Shown here: piece by piece, positions 34,429-46,268 of the stretch
Position numbering within the stretch: the stretch's first letter is position 1
How the letters are laid out: every line of letters starts with the position of its first letter
Assembly (NCBI GenBank): GCA_963920635.1
Contig: OY987305.1
Coordinates: 1,622,001 to 1,686,000, forward strand
Length of the DNA: 64,000 nt
DNA from: Pseudeuparius sepicola
Taxonomy: Eukaryota; Arthropoda; Insecta; Coleoptera; Anthribidae
Reading direction: 5' to 3'
Position numbers and translations under genes: made by a program
The notes under the pieces: generated by a model
The model's input: the letters and a program-made list of their open reading frames with translations, nothing else
What the model was told of the DNA's origin: nothing
The model's database searches: none

Positions 34429-35239
34429 CCTAACATTTTTTATTAAAAAAAATGATGGTGGAAGTAAACAGGCCTTTTTTTAAATTTATAGCATTTAGTA
34501 CTAAATATGTTTTCCTTTCGGAAAAATGAAACTGAGTTTTTGTAAAATTTTGCGTTATTTTCCATAGACGACTGCCATGTATTATGTAAGGTCCGTATGG
34601 GCATTTTTCGCATTCAACATTTGTTTTTACATTGAAATAATGTGCCGGCATGTTTACGTTTCATTAAGTAATGATTATGAAGAATATTTTATTACAGGAG
34701 CCAAACAACGCAAGCCTACCCTTTTTTGCTAAATAACCAAACATGTTTCGCTTATATTTTCAGTTTTGTTTTGTTGCAAATGAAATGTATTTTTGATTGG
34801 AACAAAGCGAGTGGATAAACAAAAATTTGCGAAATAATTTCTTCTGGAAAATATTAAAAGTTTTGTTTGAATAATCTTGCATATGGCCACGAGTGCGATT
34901 GAAAGCAATTTGCGCTAAAAATACGTTGGTTGTAGGGGGAAGCTTGAAGCTGAAACAATATTGAATTCATCGTGTGAGGTCAACGAAATTAATGAAATAA
35001 AGCTCGGGTAAAACTCACTAAAAAGGCTACAGACATTGAGAATAATAATAATTAAGTTTATTTACATACAAATACCGAACGGAAATTGCATTTGTAAACA
35101 ATAACTATACAAATTAGGGAAGCAGTTCAGTAGGTATAAGCGCTGCTTGTATGTGATTACAACATAATAGGTACCTATTGTAAGTACCTTCATATTTTTT
35201 GTATTGTTTACCATTTGTTTGCTTGAGTCATCAAAAACC
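34429..35239. other. unannotated interval
   Basis: AT-rich; no supported gene. Confidence 0.4.
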
Positions 35240-35600
35240 TCTTTAGAAACAAGCTTTTATTTAAGCCATGTGCTAAGACGAATAAAATAAGTTTAGATTT
35301 TCGTTAAGATAATTCAATTCCAAATTGCGACAAGTTTTTTCAAATTGAAAAGCTTGTCGCGCGAAATGTTGATAACTGTAGGTACCAATTAATTTTATTT
35401 GGACAGTGATTGGTTGATAAGCGAGTACCTATTTGCCAAAGTATGCATTTTTTTCTTTACGATTCGCGCGACAAGCTTTTCAATTTTCAAAAACTTGTCG
35501 CAATTTGGAATTGAATTATCTTACCGAAAACCTAAACTTATTTTATTCGTTTTAGTACATGGCTTAAATAAAAGCTTGTTTTTAAAAGGTATTTTTTAAT
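35240..35600. mobile_element. ~360-bp foldback element
   Basis: Two arms of about 130 bp are inverse complements, with landmarks AAGCTTTTATTTAAGCCATG, ATAATTCAATTCCAAATTGC and GACAAG..TTGAAAAGCTTGTCGCGCGAA. They are separated by about 90 bp. The outermost boundary and target duplication are unclear. No protein. Confidence 0.7.
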
Positions 35601-35668
35601 TTTCAATTTTATTTTGTGCTTTTTAGTACTTATTTGATTCCCATGTCAGGAGAGTAAAGAGATTTAGT

Positions 35669-36085
35669 CCGCCATGTTGGGGCGGCCGCCATATTGGATT
35701 TCGTATGAAGTCATTCAACTTATTGATTTCTACCCGTCGAGCCTTTTCATTTGATACCTATGTTGGGTATCAAATAGGTAATACGCCATTTTGGAGCGGC
35801 GGCCATATTGAATTTAGTGTGATGTCACTAACTTTATAATTTTCTACTCTTCAAGCTATTTCATTTGATACCCATATTAAGGGGGGTCATTGATATACCC
35901 ATATTAAAGGGGTTGACAAAAAAATACATTATCCGCCATCTTAGAGCGACGGCCATATTGAATTTAGTGTGATGTCACTAACTTTTTCGTTTTCTACTCT
36001 TCAAGCCCTTTCATTTGATACCCATATTAAGGGGGTTGACAAAAAAATACATCATCCGCCATCTTGGACCGGCGGCCATTTTGAA
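35669..36085. repeat. ~115-150-bp tandem repeat, 3.5 units
   Basis: Units begin CCGCCAT.TTGG.GCGGCGGC at 35669, 35783, 35933 and 36056, so the periods are 114, 150 and 123 bp. Each contains CATATTGAATTTAGTGTGATG and TTTCATTTGATACCCATATT. The 150-bp unit has an internal duplication of the CCCATATTAA.GGGG part. Not coding. Confidence 0.85.
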
Positions 36086-37039
36086 AGTATTACAATATTG
36101 AGTATTGCAAGAATGACTTTTTCCGTAAAATGAAATTTTTGATCCATTTATCCTCTTGGGAAGTCTATCCGTGGACATACTGTATATAGATTATTTCTAT
36201 TTTTTTTTCTGTTAGTACCTTTGCTTGCTGAATTCGAGTTCTTACCTTACGAACTTGCCCATTTATCCATGTTTTCGCCGAAGCTTCGTTGTCAGTGATT
36301 TCTTGTCGCTGCTAGCTTAGTAAATCCCTGCAAACTTTTAATTACATTATTGCCCAGGTTTAAAGCCTGGCACTACATCTGCTGATTAAGAATCGAGGAG
36401 CAATCCATCCGAAAAAAGCGACAATTAAAATTAATGTGATCACGCTATGGCCGTAAATGTACTACAGACCTAACCCAACACCCCTAAAAGTCATGTTAAT
36501 ATTTCCAACAATTATCCAACGTATTCCCGGTAATGGCAAACCCTATTTTTAGCAACACACGGTGTGCTAGCCCGAACGCTCCCCCTGTTCTTAACAGGGC
36601 CAGCCTGAATTATACCAGAGATAATTTGTACTTATGCCCGTCCGCAATTTACTATAATTAGATGCCTGGGCAAGTCTACGTATAGAGCGCGATGTGTTTT
36701 AATTAAACATTCAATTTTCGGGCTAACTGAGAATTATTAATTAGGTGGTACGTATGAAGGGTGCTAAACGGTACAAATGAAAGCCCTTCGTCAAAAAAGG
36801 CCCATAGCGAAATTCGGGCCTTTCACATACCTACCAAATAATATTCGTAACCTCACAACAATAACAAACATAGAAATGACATATACAGTGTGTACCAATT
36901 TGATACTGGACACCTCAGAAATATTTGAAGGTCAAGAAAAACAAATGGTCTCTATTTTTTTATTGGTAGTCCCAAGGGAGGGTATCTCATAGGCGGTGGT
37001 ATTTGGATGGGGTAATTATTTCATGGCCTGCTATGATTT
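36086..37039. other. unannotated interval
   Basis: No supported gene. A CAGTGTGTACCAATTTGATA element-like end lies at about 36887. Confidence 0.4.
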
Positions 37040-37045
37040 TTTAAA

Positions 37046-37425
37046 ATAGTAAATTTTCAAGAAACCCCATTATTAAGAAAACTTGTTCGGAATGAAAAAC
37101 TGAGTGGATTCGCAAAATTTCAAAAATCTAGGTCTTCTTTGATTTTTAGATTTATCTCAAACTTTTTTCTTAGAAAAGTGTCCTTTCTGGAGCTTTCACG
37201 TAAAAATTTTATTTTTTCCTTAGTAATATTTTGACGTGAAAGCTCCAGGAAGGACACATTTCTAAGAAAAAAATGGGAGAACATGTCCAAAAAGCTATAA
37301 ATCAAAGTATAGGCCTTAAGACTTTTGAAATTTTGCAAGTCTACTCAGTTTTTCATTCCGAACATAACATTTTGTCGTAAAAAAATCCCTAATAGGGTTT
37401 TTTGAAAATTTGCTATTTTACAAAG
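37046..37425. mobile_element. ~380-bp foldback element core
   Basis: Inverse arms include GGAATGAAAAACTGAGTGGA (left, 37090) against TCTACTCAGTTTTTCATTCC (right), and TCCTTTCTGGAGCTTTCACG against GACGTGAAAGCTCCAGGAAG at the centre. Likely a palindromic MITE. The ends were not fixed. Confidence 0.65.
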
Positions 37426-37430
37426 TAAAT

Positions 37431-39985
37431 TAAAAATACTTAATATTTTCAATTTAACGTAACACTCAAGAGGTAGATAATGCTATAGCAATTATCCTAA
37501 AAATGAAATAATAAAATTACCTACTGTTACAATACAATAAATGCTCAGTGAATTCCTAGTATTTACACAACAAACAACACCGCACATTCTTCAACAGCTG
37601 CTGCATATTTCAAGTATTCTCATTTTTTTAGTATTACACATTTTGCGGAGCTGTTGAGTAAACTCATCTGTTTAAATATCCCCATTTGCAAAATTCCAAT
37701 AGGGATGTCATAACGCTATTATTGCATATTTATTTTCATGGGTAACTAGATCTTATGTCAACCACAAATATTACCAATATTTTGTCTTATTTTTTTAAGT
37801 AAATACAGAACAAACGGGCAAGTGTGATACTTTAAATTGAATGGGACGTTTTGGTTTCCAAAACACACACAATTAAATATTTTTACTTACAATTTAATTT
37901 TCTAGCTCTAGCCCAAGAGAGTTCAAGCTTTACGGTAATCCACACATCAAAACTAATATCATATCATACGTAAATTCTGTCGGTTCTTCCAAACAATTTT
38001 CATGTTAAACTCTTTGCTATATTTCGAAAAATAAAAAAAATACAGCAGTTCAAAAATTTAGAATATTTTCGATTTTTGGTCATAGATTTCGTCGCACCTG
38101 CGACCGATTTTTTTTTCTGTCAAAAATAGTCTAGATATTTTGAGCGAGCCACTTATATAAGCCCCCCTGTATAATATTTTTTTTGTAATATTAATAACTA
38201 CTATATTCGACGGTAATGTTTATACATAATGTATGTCAGGCACATTATATATCGCATTATTTTGATCCGGACACGAATGTAAAACCCAAAAACGACCAAC
38301 AGGACTCCATTATCAACCCCTGCATAATACATAATAAAGAGCCGCTCTCGGGAAATAACAAAAATGTTCTCGGGGTCGTTTCAAAAACAAATTTCGCGAA
38401 TGATCTTTGCCGAAGGAAAAATTCCAGAAACAAACGATAACCAAAGTTAACATAGCAACGAAAATTCCCTACCGTTTTAAAGTAAGTAAGCACTTTGGTA
38501 TTTTCTTCACATTCGCTAAATTTTCATTATGGCCTCAAGGGGGAAGGAAACTTAATAATCGCAAGCCTTTTTCCGGCTAATCCTTAATTATTGCTGTTTA
38601 ATGCAAAGCTGGTAAGGGCGTTTTTATTTGCACACAAACGACCGTAAGCTGGCTAGAATTAAAAATATTTTTTCTAACGGTTTCTCGCAAGATTTTCTTA
38701 TCCTCTAAAATAGTCGGTTAAACGTAATGCAGTTTAATAAAAACAGGGAGGAATTTAAGTTGAAAACATCTAATGCGGACTCGATTTCCCTTCAGCTGGC
38801 TTGGTCCAAATATAAGTTATCCTTTATTAACTCCTTGTGCTAGCAACAGCATGGCCAGTTCATTATTTTTCATCTCTTTAGAAAATCTTCAACTTACAGC
38901 CTATAGATTTTAAAACTTCTGTAGAATGTTAAAAGACCAGAAGTCCAATAAAGACTGTTAAAAGACCAGTAGTCCGATAAAGACTGTCTCCTGAGTTTCC
39001 AACCAAAAGATCACACTCCAACTCCTGGTACGAATTGCGTTATAGGGTGATTTCCTAAACAATAGGGTTGGCTTCCTAAACATTTTTTAGAGCAAAATGA
39101 CCCGAATGAAAGTTGTAGGGGATCAAATTATGAACAACTTTTCCTCATAAGTTACAGCGCATTACTTTTATTATATTATATTATATTATATTATATTATA
39201 TTACATTATTCAAAAAATGACCTGAATAAAAGGTTTTTTTTGCAAAACTTGCATCTTTATTGGACTACAAGGCACCGAAGTTGAACTTTCTATTAACGAA
39301 TGTGGAATTTAGTATAAATAAACCGCAAGACTATAAAAAGGAACTTCAAATTTGTTTTAATAGGGGAAAAAAGATGTTTTATTAGGCTGAATTAAATTGT
39401 CGTACAAAGTTACCCATTATTCCCATGTTTGTCAACATCCAAATAAAATTGATAGTGTGTTATGAGCCATGCCAGGGTCCAATTTGATTTTTTTGCTCGG
39501 AAACAGCGAATATTCGAGCCCCAATCAATTTTTAAATAAATATTTCATTATAGGCAGTGCTCTGTGTTTGCCGGCCATGATGGAATTGAATCGCTCGGAT
39601 CTGGACAATTATTTACCATTTCCTAAATTGTATTAATTACATTAAATCTTAATTACTTATCCCTTTTTTTCAGAAGAATTACCCCTCGATTTTTAATCGA
39701 CACGGCTCCGAATAAAAGGACCTTTGCCGGTGTAATTAAAAAATTTATCAGGATTTATTTCTCGAACTTTAAATCTCATAGATGTTCGATATTTGTGTTC
39801 GTTTGCTATAGAACACGAATAAGCCAACCTAATTTGATCTAACCTAAGTTTCTTTAATATTCTTGTAAGCGAACGATAGCATTTGTGATCACACAGCCAG
39901 TGCGCTGTTGCCGGATCTAAGTTTGATGTGAGAATTTGATTGGTAAAATTTGAAAGTCTAGAGTTATGAAGAAGAAACCCAATCA
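37431..39985. other. unannotated interval
   Basis: No supported gene. AT-rich. It contains the (TATTA)n microsatellite listed separately. Confidence 0.4.
39168..39206. repeat. (TATTA)n microsatellite
   Basis: About eight pentamer units of TATAT/TATTA type in a row. Confidence 0.85.
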
Positions 39986-39989
39986 ATAC

Positions 39990-40315
39990 GTAGGCGGAAT
40001 TTCTATGAAAGATCATGGAATTCTCAAGAAATTTTAAAAATCTCGTAGAATTTTCTAGAAATCTTATGGAAATCTCATGGAATCCTATGGGAATCCTAAA
40101 AAGTCTTAGGAAACTCATGGTATTTCTAAGAAGTCTTAGAAAGCTTACAGAATTCCCAATAAATCATAAGAAATCTCATGAAATTACCAAATAATATTAT
40201 TAAATCTCATGGAATTTCCTAGAAATCTTAGCAAAATCTCATGAAATCCTATTGAAATTCCAATCTTATAGGAAACTTATGGAATTCCTAAGAAATCTTA
40301 GTAAAATGTCAGGAA
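39990..40315 (+). repeat. degenerate AAGAAATCTTAGGAATTCC satellite, block 1
   Basis: Irregular units of 20-31 bp built from GGAATTCC(T/C)AAGAAATCTTA and ATCTCATGG. Similar blocks lie at 43730, 51735, 54665 and 55190. An open frame on the - strand across this block is an artefact of the repeat. Confidence 0.75.
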
Positions 40316-41848
40316 ATAACGGTTCATATATTAATTTGTATAACTTCCTTTTTATAATAATAATATCTAAAAAAGCTATACAGTTGTCTATTTCTACTGT
40401 AAATTGTAAATTTTCATTATAACAACCTATTAAAAGTTGCAAAAGTTACATCAATTTTATTATTAGGAATGCAAGAAATGATGTCATCAATAAATTTTAA
40501 AAAACTATTTTAAAAGAAAGTTTTGTTCTTTAACTGTAGTTATGTAATAATTTTAGTAATAATATAAATGTGTAAAATATTTAAAAAAATTAGAATTCTT
40601 ATTATCATTTACTTATAATTTATTTTTTTATTTATTTCCTAAAATTTGTATATTTTACAGCTCTGTTAGTACCATAAATCTTAGTAAGTAAGTAAAATTG
40701 GTCGAGAGTTGTATAATTAAAATATTAAGGCTGTAGAACCCCCTCGTGTAAATGTTGGGAACAGCCTGGCATTTTGGATGAGAAAATCGCACGGGCGCTG
40801 GCTTTGTTTTTCGGCTTGGACCTCCTCCATTTACAGAGTTTTCATTATCAGATCCCGCCTCATGGGGGTTAATTAAAGGTAAATTACATAACACAGCCAT
40901 CGGCAAAACGCGATACCGAATTTTAAAAGCGAAATTCTGAAATACTGTTAATTAACATGCTCGCGGCGGTGAACACTATAAAAGTTATGTTGTGCGTGGC
41001 CCGGTGTTTTCTTTTGTGCTGGCCCTTATTAAGGAATCTCACAGAAACGCCGTACCACTTTTTAAACCGTAAAAACACAATACGGAAACTTCAGCATACG
41101 GTAATGAGGCAGGGTAATAAAGAGCCTCAGCTGCGGCGCTTTGAGCTTCAGCCTCACCAGTATTAAAATTAATAAATCGTTAACTTCTTCAAATCTTACT
41201 AAAGTAGTGAAAGTTGAAAGTTTAACAATGTTTTTACAATAGTAAAAATATGGGATATTTCAATAAGGATTATTAGCGTTGAGGCAGTTTAAACTTCAAG
41301 CTCAAAATGTAAACGGAGACGGTGTGTGACGCCACTGTGTGGTTTACTTTCAGGTGACATTATAAAAGAAAACAAAATGGGGTTATGATATTCATTCGCA
41401 TGACGTGGCATAATTAAACAAATGCATATAGCATGTTTTGAAAGTCTTAAGTACGGAGTTGGGCAGATGCTTTAGCCAACTTTCGCGGTATAAATATCAT
41501 TTACACGAAGCTCCCGGCAAGTCTCAAATGAGCTAGAAGACAGATAACTTTAATACTTTATTAGTAGGGAAATGGACTGGTACCTACACTGCGAAAAATG
41601 TTTTTTGGTGTTGTATTTCATAGCAAGTTTAATAAATAACGTACTGCTTTGCCACAGGGTTTTAGACCGTCAGATAGTGACATATTTAGGTGCCCCATTT
41701 TCGCATACAAGCCTCGAAGAGGGTTGAAAAGTATATCAATGTTGAGTAGAATGAAGGAAAGTTTACTAGAAAATTCGATTTCCTTAACAAAATTACAAAA
41801 TAACAAATTTTAATAGTATATTTCATTACGAGTCTGGAAATAAACAAA
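40316..41848. other. unannotated interval
   Basis: No supported gene. Short open frames at 40655-41166 show no motif. Confidence 0.4.
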
Positions 41849-42216
41849 TTTATACTAACTTCTCTTTGAATAAGTGGCAAAGAGAAGTTAGTATAAATAA
41901 TTAGGTAGAACACAGGTTACAATATCAGACAGGTGGCTAGGCTATTGTTTCTGTTGTCATGACATTTTAACCTGATATTAATTTGTCATTTCACTTTGAC
42001 GTGACATGATCTTTGAGAAAGGTGGAAGATATATTCTCCGAAAGCTCAGGAAACAAATTTGTTGAAGATATTTTTTAAATTACAAGTTCAAAGTTTGCTG
42101 TTAAGAATTTATTAATTTTCCAGGCAACTTGAAAAAGTTGTCTTTTAACCAGTTTGGTGGCGAAAAACCCAATTAAAATTCAACGGATCTGTTTACGCCA
42201 CAAATAAATTTTAGAA
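41849..42216 (+). mobile_element. PLE2 tail, copy C, with inverted junction
   Basis: The last codons of the PLE2 protein (QREVSINN and stop) and its ~300-bp tail, to about GCCACAAATAAATTTTAG. Directly upstream, 29 bp of the same coding end lie in reverse orientation. They form a perfect 20-bp inverted repeat (41849-41868 and 41878-41897) around a 9-nt loop. The rest of the element is missing. Confidence 0.75.
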
Positions 42217-42716
42217 AATAAATATAAATTATTTTAGACCCTTTTCCCCTTTTGCCACACTTGCAATAATAGGACATCTACCTACCTACCACTAATTTTT
42301 CATCCCTTACCAAGAATTGTAATGAAGTTTTTAATGAAGACGTTACGAAGATGGGATCCAAATATCCACAGTATATATTTGAGATTTCTAAGACGCGTAA
42401 AAGATATTTCAACTGTAAAAACAACGTTAATTTTCCGACTAATGAAGACTATTATGGCTAATAACCATGGCTTTCTAAAGCAATTACAATAAACTCCGTA
42501 ATACGAATCTATTAATTTGAACACTGACTGAAGATATGTGTTTATGGAAATTGTATAGCTGCGCAAGAGCTTAGGATATACACATTGGGCATTTAAATAA
42601 ACGTTATGCTATTATAGCCACCCTCAAAATAACCATTTGGTTTTCATATATCTACTTTCACCTGAAAAGTGAAGTAAAAAAATTGTAGACGTTTAAAAAT
42701 TGGCGTGGGGCACATA
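42217..42716. other. unannotated interval
   Basis: No supported feature. Confidence 0.4.
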
Positions 42717-43097
42717 CAGGGTGTTCAGATTTGATCCGGAACACCCCTGATATTTCCAAAGCATTCCTGATTTCTAATTGAAAATAAAAAAATATATTTT
42801 TTCCAACTTTAAGGCCCTGTAGAAATGTTAGTCGGCGAAGTAAATTAATAAAACTTGGGACATTGAGGTTTTAGGGGGTGCCGAATAAAGCTACGTTGCC
42901 AGATTTCCGATAAAAAAATCCGTAATAGCACTTTTCAAAAAACGTATCTAAAAAAACATAGCAGGCCGCGGAACAGTGATGCCAACATGACGATATTGTC
43001 CCAAAAGTGCATAAGGACACTTCCTACACACAAAAAAAAATCATCAAAATCGTGCAGCGCATCACAATTTTACAGGGGATCAAATCTGAACACCCTG
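42717..43097. mobile_element. 381-bp MITE
   Basis: The ends CAGGGTGTTCAGATTTGATC and GATCAAATCTGAACACCCTG are perfect inverses over 20 bp. TA precedes the left end; the right flank is TT. No protein. Confidence 0.8.
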
Positions 43098-43729
43098 TTT
43101 ACGGGAAATTGCGTAGAAGGAAGGTATATGAGGTTTTTATTCGTAAAAGCAAGAAGTGAGGTCTGGTAATAATACGTGATTTATTTGTATACGGAAGCGT
43201 TTGGCGCAGTGCAGAAAGAACTTTTCAACGTTCGAGACGTCAACATTAATAAATGGCACCTGGCCGTAGTGGTGTCAAACTTGATGAATCTGATCTGGAG
43301 GTTTTATCTATTAATAGCAACTGGCCATATTTACCCGGTCATAAACGGATTTATTAAGTAGCCCATAAATACCGATAAAAACGCAATTCTCGTTAATCTT
43401 TTATGGAATCCACTCTGCGATCGAACGAGTGTAGAAATTACACGAATTACCATAAACTTTAAAATACCAACACTACCAACTACCAATCATATTTATTCGT
43501 ATTAATTTTCCGCTAAAATACCCAATTATTGGTGAAACAGAGATATTTTATAACAAATCTGCATATTACGTAATTATAAATTTTGATGCGGTCAACTCGC
43601 CAATTTGCGATTTCAGCAATACACTATGTGTCCGATAGATCATACATTCGTTTACAATAAACAGTAAGCTATACCATTTTAAGAAAGCAAATCCGCAGAA
43701 GGGACCTGGTGTAGGTATAATATGTGGGT
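43098..43729. other. unannotated interval
   Basis: No supported gene. Confidence 0.4.
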
Positions 43730-44475
43730 GGAATTTCTAAGAATCTTAACTGAGTTTCCTAGAAATCTCATGGAAATCTTATGGAATTCACAAGAAAATC
43801 CATTAAAGTTATAGAATTTCCAATAAATCTTAGAAATTTTATGGAATTCCTAAGAAATATTAGTAAATTTCATTGAGTTTCCTAAAAATCTTATGGAAAT
43901 TTCATAGAATCCTATGTAAATCTCAAGAAATCTTAGAAAATCTTATGGAATTCCCAAGAACTCTTAGAAAATCTAATAGAATTTTATAGAAATATTATTG
44001 AAATTTCATAGAATACTACGTAAATCTCAACAAACCTCATAGAATTCCCAAGAAATTTTAGTAAATCCCATGAAATTTCCTATTAAGCTCATGTGATCCT
44101 ATGGAAATTCCAAAAAATCCCAATAAATCTTAGAAATATTACGGAATCCTATGGAATTAGTAAGAAAACTTAGGGAACTTGTATGAATTCCTAATATATT
44201 TTAATGGAATTCCCAAGGATTATTAGTAAATCTCGTTTAATTTCCTAGAAATGTTATGGAAATCTCATGGAATCCTATGGAATTTCTAAGAAATCTTAGG
44301 GAACTTATATAATTATTAGAATTATAGAATTTCCAAGAAATGTTATGGAATTACAAAGAAATCTTAGTAAATCTCATGGAGATTCCTGGAAATTTTATAA
44401 AAAATTTATGGAATTCCTAAGAAATCTTAGTAAAGTTATAGAAATCACAAGAAATCTTATGAATTTTTTGGAATT
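43730..44475 (+). repeat. degenerate AAGAAATCTTAGGAATTCC satellite, block 2
   Basis: About 750 bp of decayed units such as GGAATTCCTAAGAAATCTTA and TTTCCTAGAAATCTTATGGA. It is the longest block outside the plexin gene. Not coding. Confidence 0.75.
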
Positions 44476-45135
44476 CAATTCCAAAAAAATTCTTAAATTA
44501 GAAATCTTCGGTTTGCCTATCGTTCGTTCGAAATATACCGTATTAAGCAAAGAATGTCAATGTAAAAAATCACAGGATATGTTGGTCGCGCTCCCACTAG
44601 TCAGCCATTGTCCGAATCTGTTACGGAGGCGAAGCCGAACTTTTAAATAAGTCTCGCTTCCCGCGAATGTCATAAGTCACTCCCGATGGTAATTGTGGCC
44701 GTTAAACGCTAATGTATTGTCTATAAAAGGTTAAAGAACGGGCCTTAGCCGAACACGACTCAACACAATGAGGGGTGTTAAAACAAAATGCCAGGGTAAT
44801 ACTTTATCTCGAAACGCCGTAATTCTATTGGTCCGATACCTATATTTCAGTCTAGGCTTCGCAGGCGGAGGTTGTAATACCTTCGATGTAATCTGGGGAT
44901 AAGGACGGAAAAACCGAACGAAGCCATTTAATTTTTAAGCGGTTTTTTCGCCGCAGAAACCCGAATCAAACTGATTAAAAGACAACTTTTTCAAGTTGCC
45001 AGGACAATTCATAAATGCCTAACATTAAAAGAACGAAACTTTAAACGTTAACTTAAAAAATAACTTCCACAATGTAATTATCTAATGTATTTTAAATTTA
45101 GTTGCGATCTAATATTTAGTTGGTTTAGATTAATA
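44476..45135. other. unannotated interval with PLE2 tail fragment
   Basis: At 44955-45005 the - strand carries about 50 bp of the PLE2 tail (CAACTTGAAAAAGTTGTCTT with flanks). Otherwise no supported feature. Confidence 0.5.
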
Positions 45136-45245
45136 TACAGGGTGATTCACGTAAGTGGTTCATTATAAGTTTACGGGGAAGAGAGTGCGAATTTTGATTT
45201 GAAATTTTGGTTACTTATATAACAGGTTGTAAACTTTCTTTCTAA

Positions 45246-45808
45246 ATAAAGCGGTTGCTTCGTTCTTACGCAAAACACGTATTTTTTCTGTTCTGTATCA
45301 ACAAAGATGCCATTTCTCAAGGAGCGTCACATTATAGGGGGCCATGGAAAATGAAATAACGCAATTATATGACAAGGTTAAGGGCTATTTAATAACATTT
45401 TTTCCCTGAGAAGCAACAATACAAAATTAAATAATACTAACAATTACATATCTAATAATAGGTACTAGAAGAAAAAACGAGAAACTACATAGGTATAAGT
45501 AAAACACTTTATTCATATTATGCTATTTACCTGTTAGGTAAATGCCTTCCGCATTAAAAACTCTAATTGTTCTTTCTAAAATTATTTTACATTCTCCATG
45601 AGTGTAAAACATATTCAAAATATCTTCGTTAGAATAGTTAATTTGAGCCATTCTTGTCAACAGTTAATATTTTATTGTTTGGAACACAATAAATGACAAT
45701 CACAAATATGAAAAATCCATGGCCGCGTATTAGAAAAGGTCCGTTGTTTCTTGATATGGAGCTGCAAAAATACGTATTTTGCGTAATAACGAAGCAACCG
45801 CTTCATTT
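45246..45808 (-). mobile_element. ~560-bp element nested in family B
   Basis: Inverted ends of about 40 bp: CTAAATAAAGCGGTTGCTTC on the left and the near-inverse on the right, continuing through ACGCAAAACACGTATTTTT. It contains a 42-codon open frame on the - strand resembling a transposase N-terminus. I could not fix a target duplication. Confidence 0.75.
45523..45651 (-). pseudogene. transposase N-terminal fragment (42 codons)
   Basis: It starts MAQINYSNEDILNMFYTHGE with a Cys right after, then ends at LTGK. The opening resembles the first helix of insect IS630/mariner-type transposases (pattern YS.ED.L.M...GEC). After about 21 residues the resemblance stops, as expected for an internally deleted, non-autonomous copy. 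The frame has a true ATG and a stop. The family call is an inference from a short match. Confidence 0.45.
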
Positions 45809-46268
45809 AGACATATAGTGTGTTATATCTTTTTGAACTGCCTTTTCACAAGCATTTAAATGGCACAATAGAAAAATATGGGTTCCATTTGAAAAAAATG
45901 AGATTTTTCAAATTTTCGATGTTGATATTGGGAATTTTTTCACAACACCCTGTACAATATTTTGAAATGGCATACAGACCATTTGATAAAGTTGACTTTC
46001 GCCTACGATAGTCCAAAATTTCAGTTTTCCAGATTCATAAATTTCAAAGTTATCATCACTATGGTCGATGGCTGCAACACTCAAAAAAATCAAAAATTTG
46101 CGAATATGTATCTCGAAAAGGGTTAGGAATAGGGTACACATTATATTCAGAAAAAAGATTTGGAATTTAATAGGGAACCAAATGATGTAATAATATATAG
46201 GGTGTTCTATTTGAAATAACAAAGTTGCTAACGACTTCTAATGAACCACTTACGTGAATCACCCTGTA

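Larger units (their letters stand above)
45138..46266. mobile_element. family B MITE, complete copy with nested insertion
   Basis: It starts CAGGGTGATTCACGTAAGTG and ends with the inverse, with TA at 45136-45137 and 46267-46268. The inner inverse arms are short. The left part is interrupted by another element at about 45246-45808. The right half matches 24647-25150 in reverse. Confidence 0.8.
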
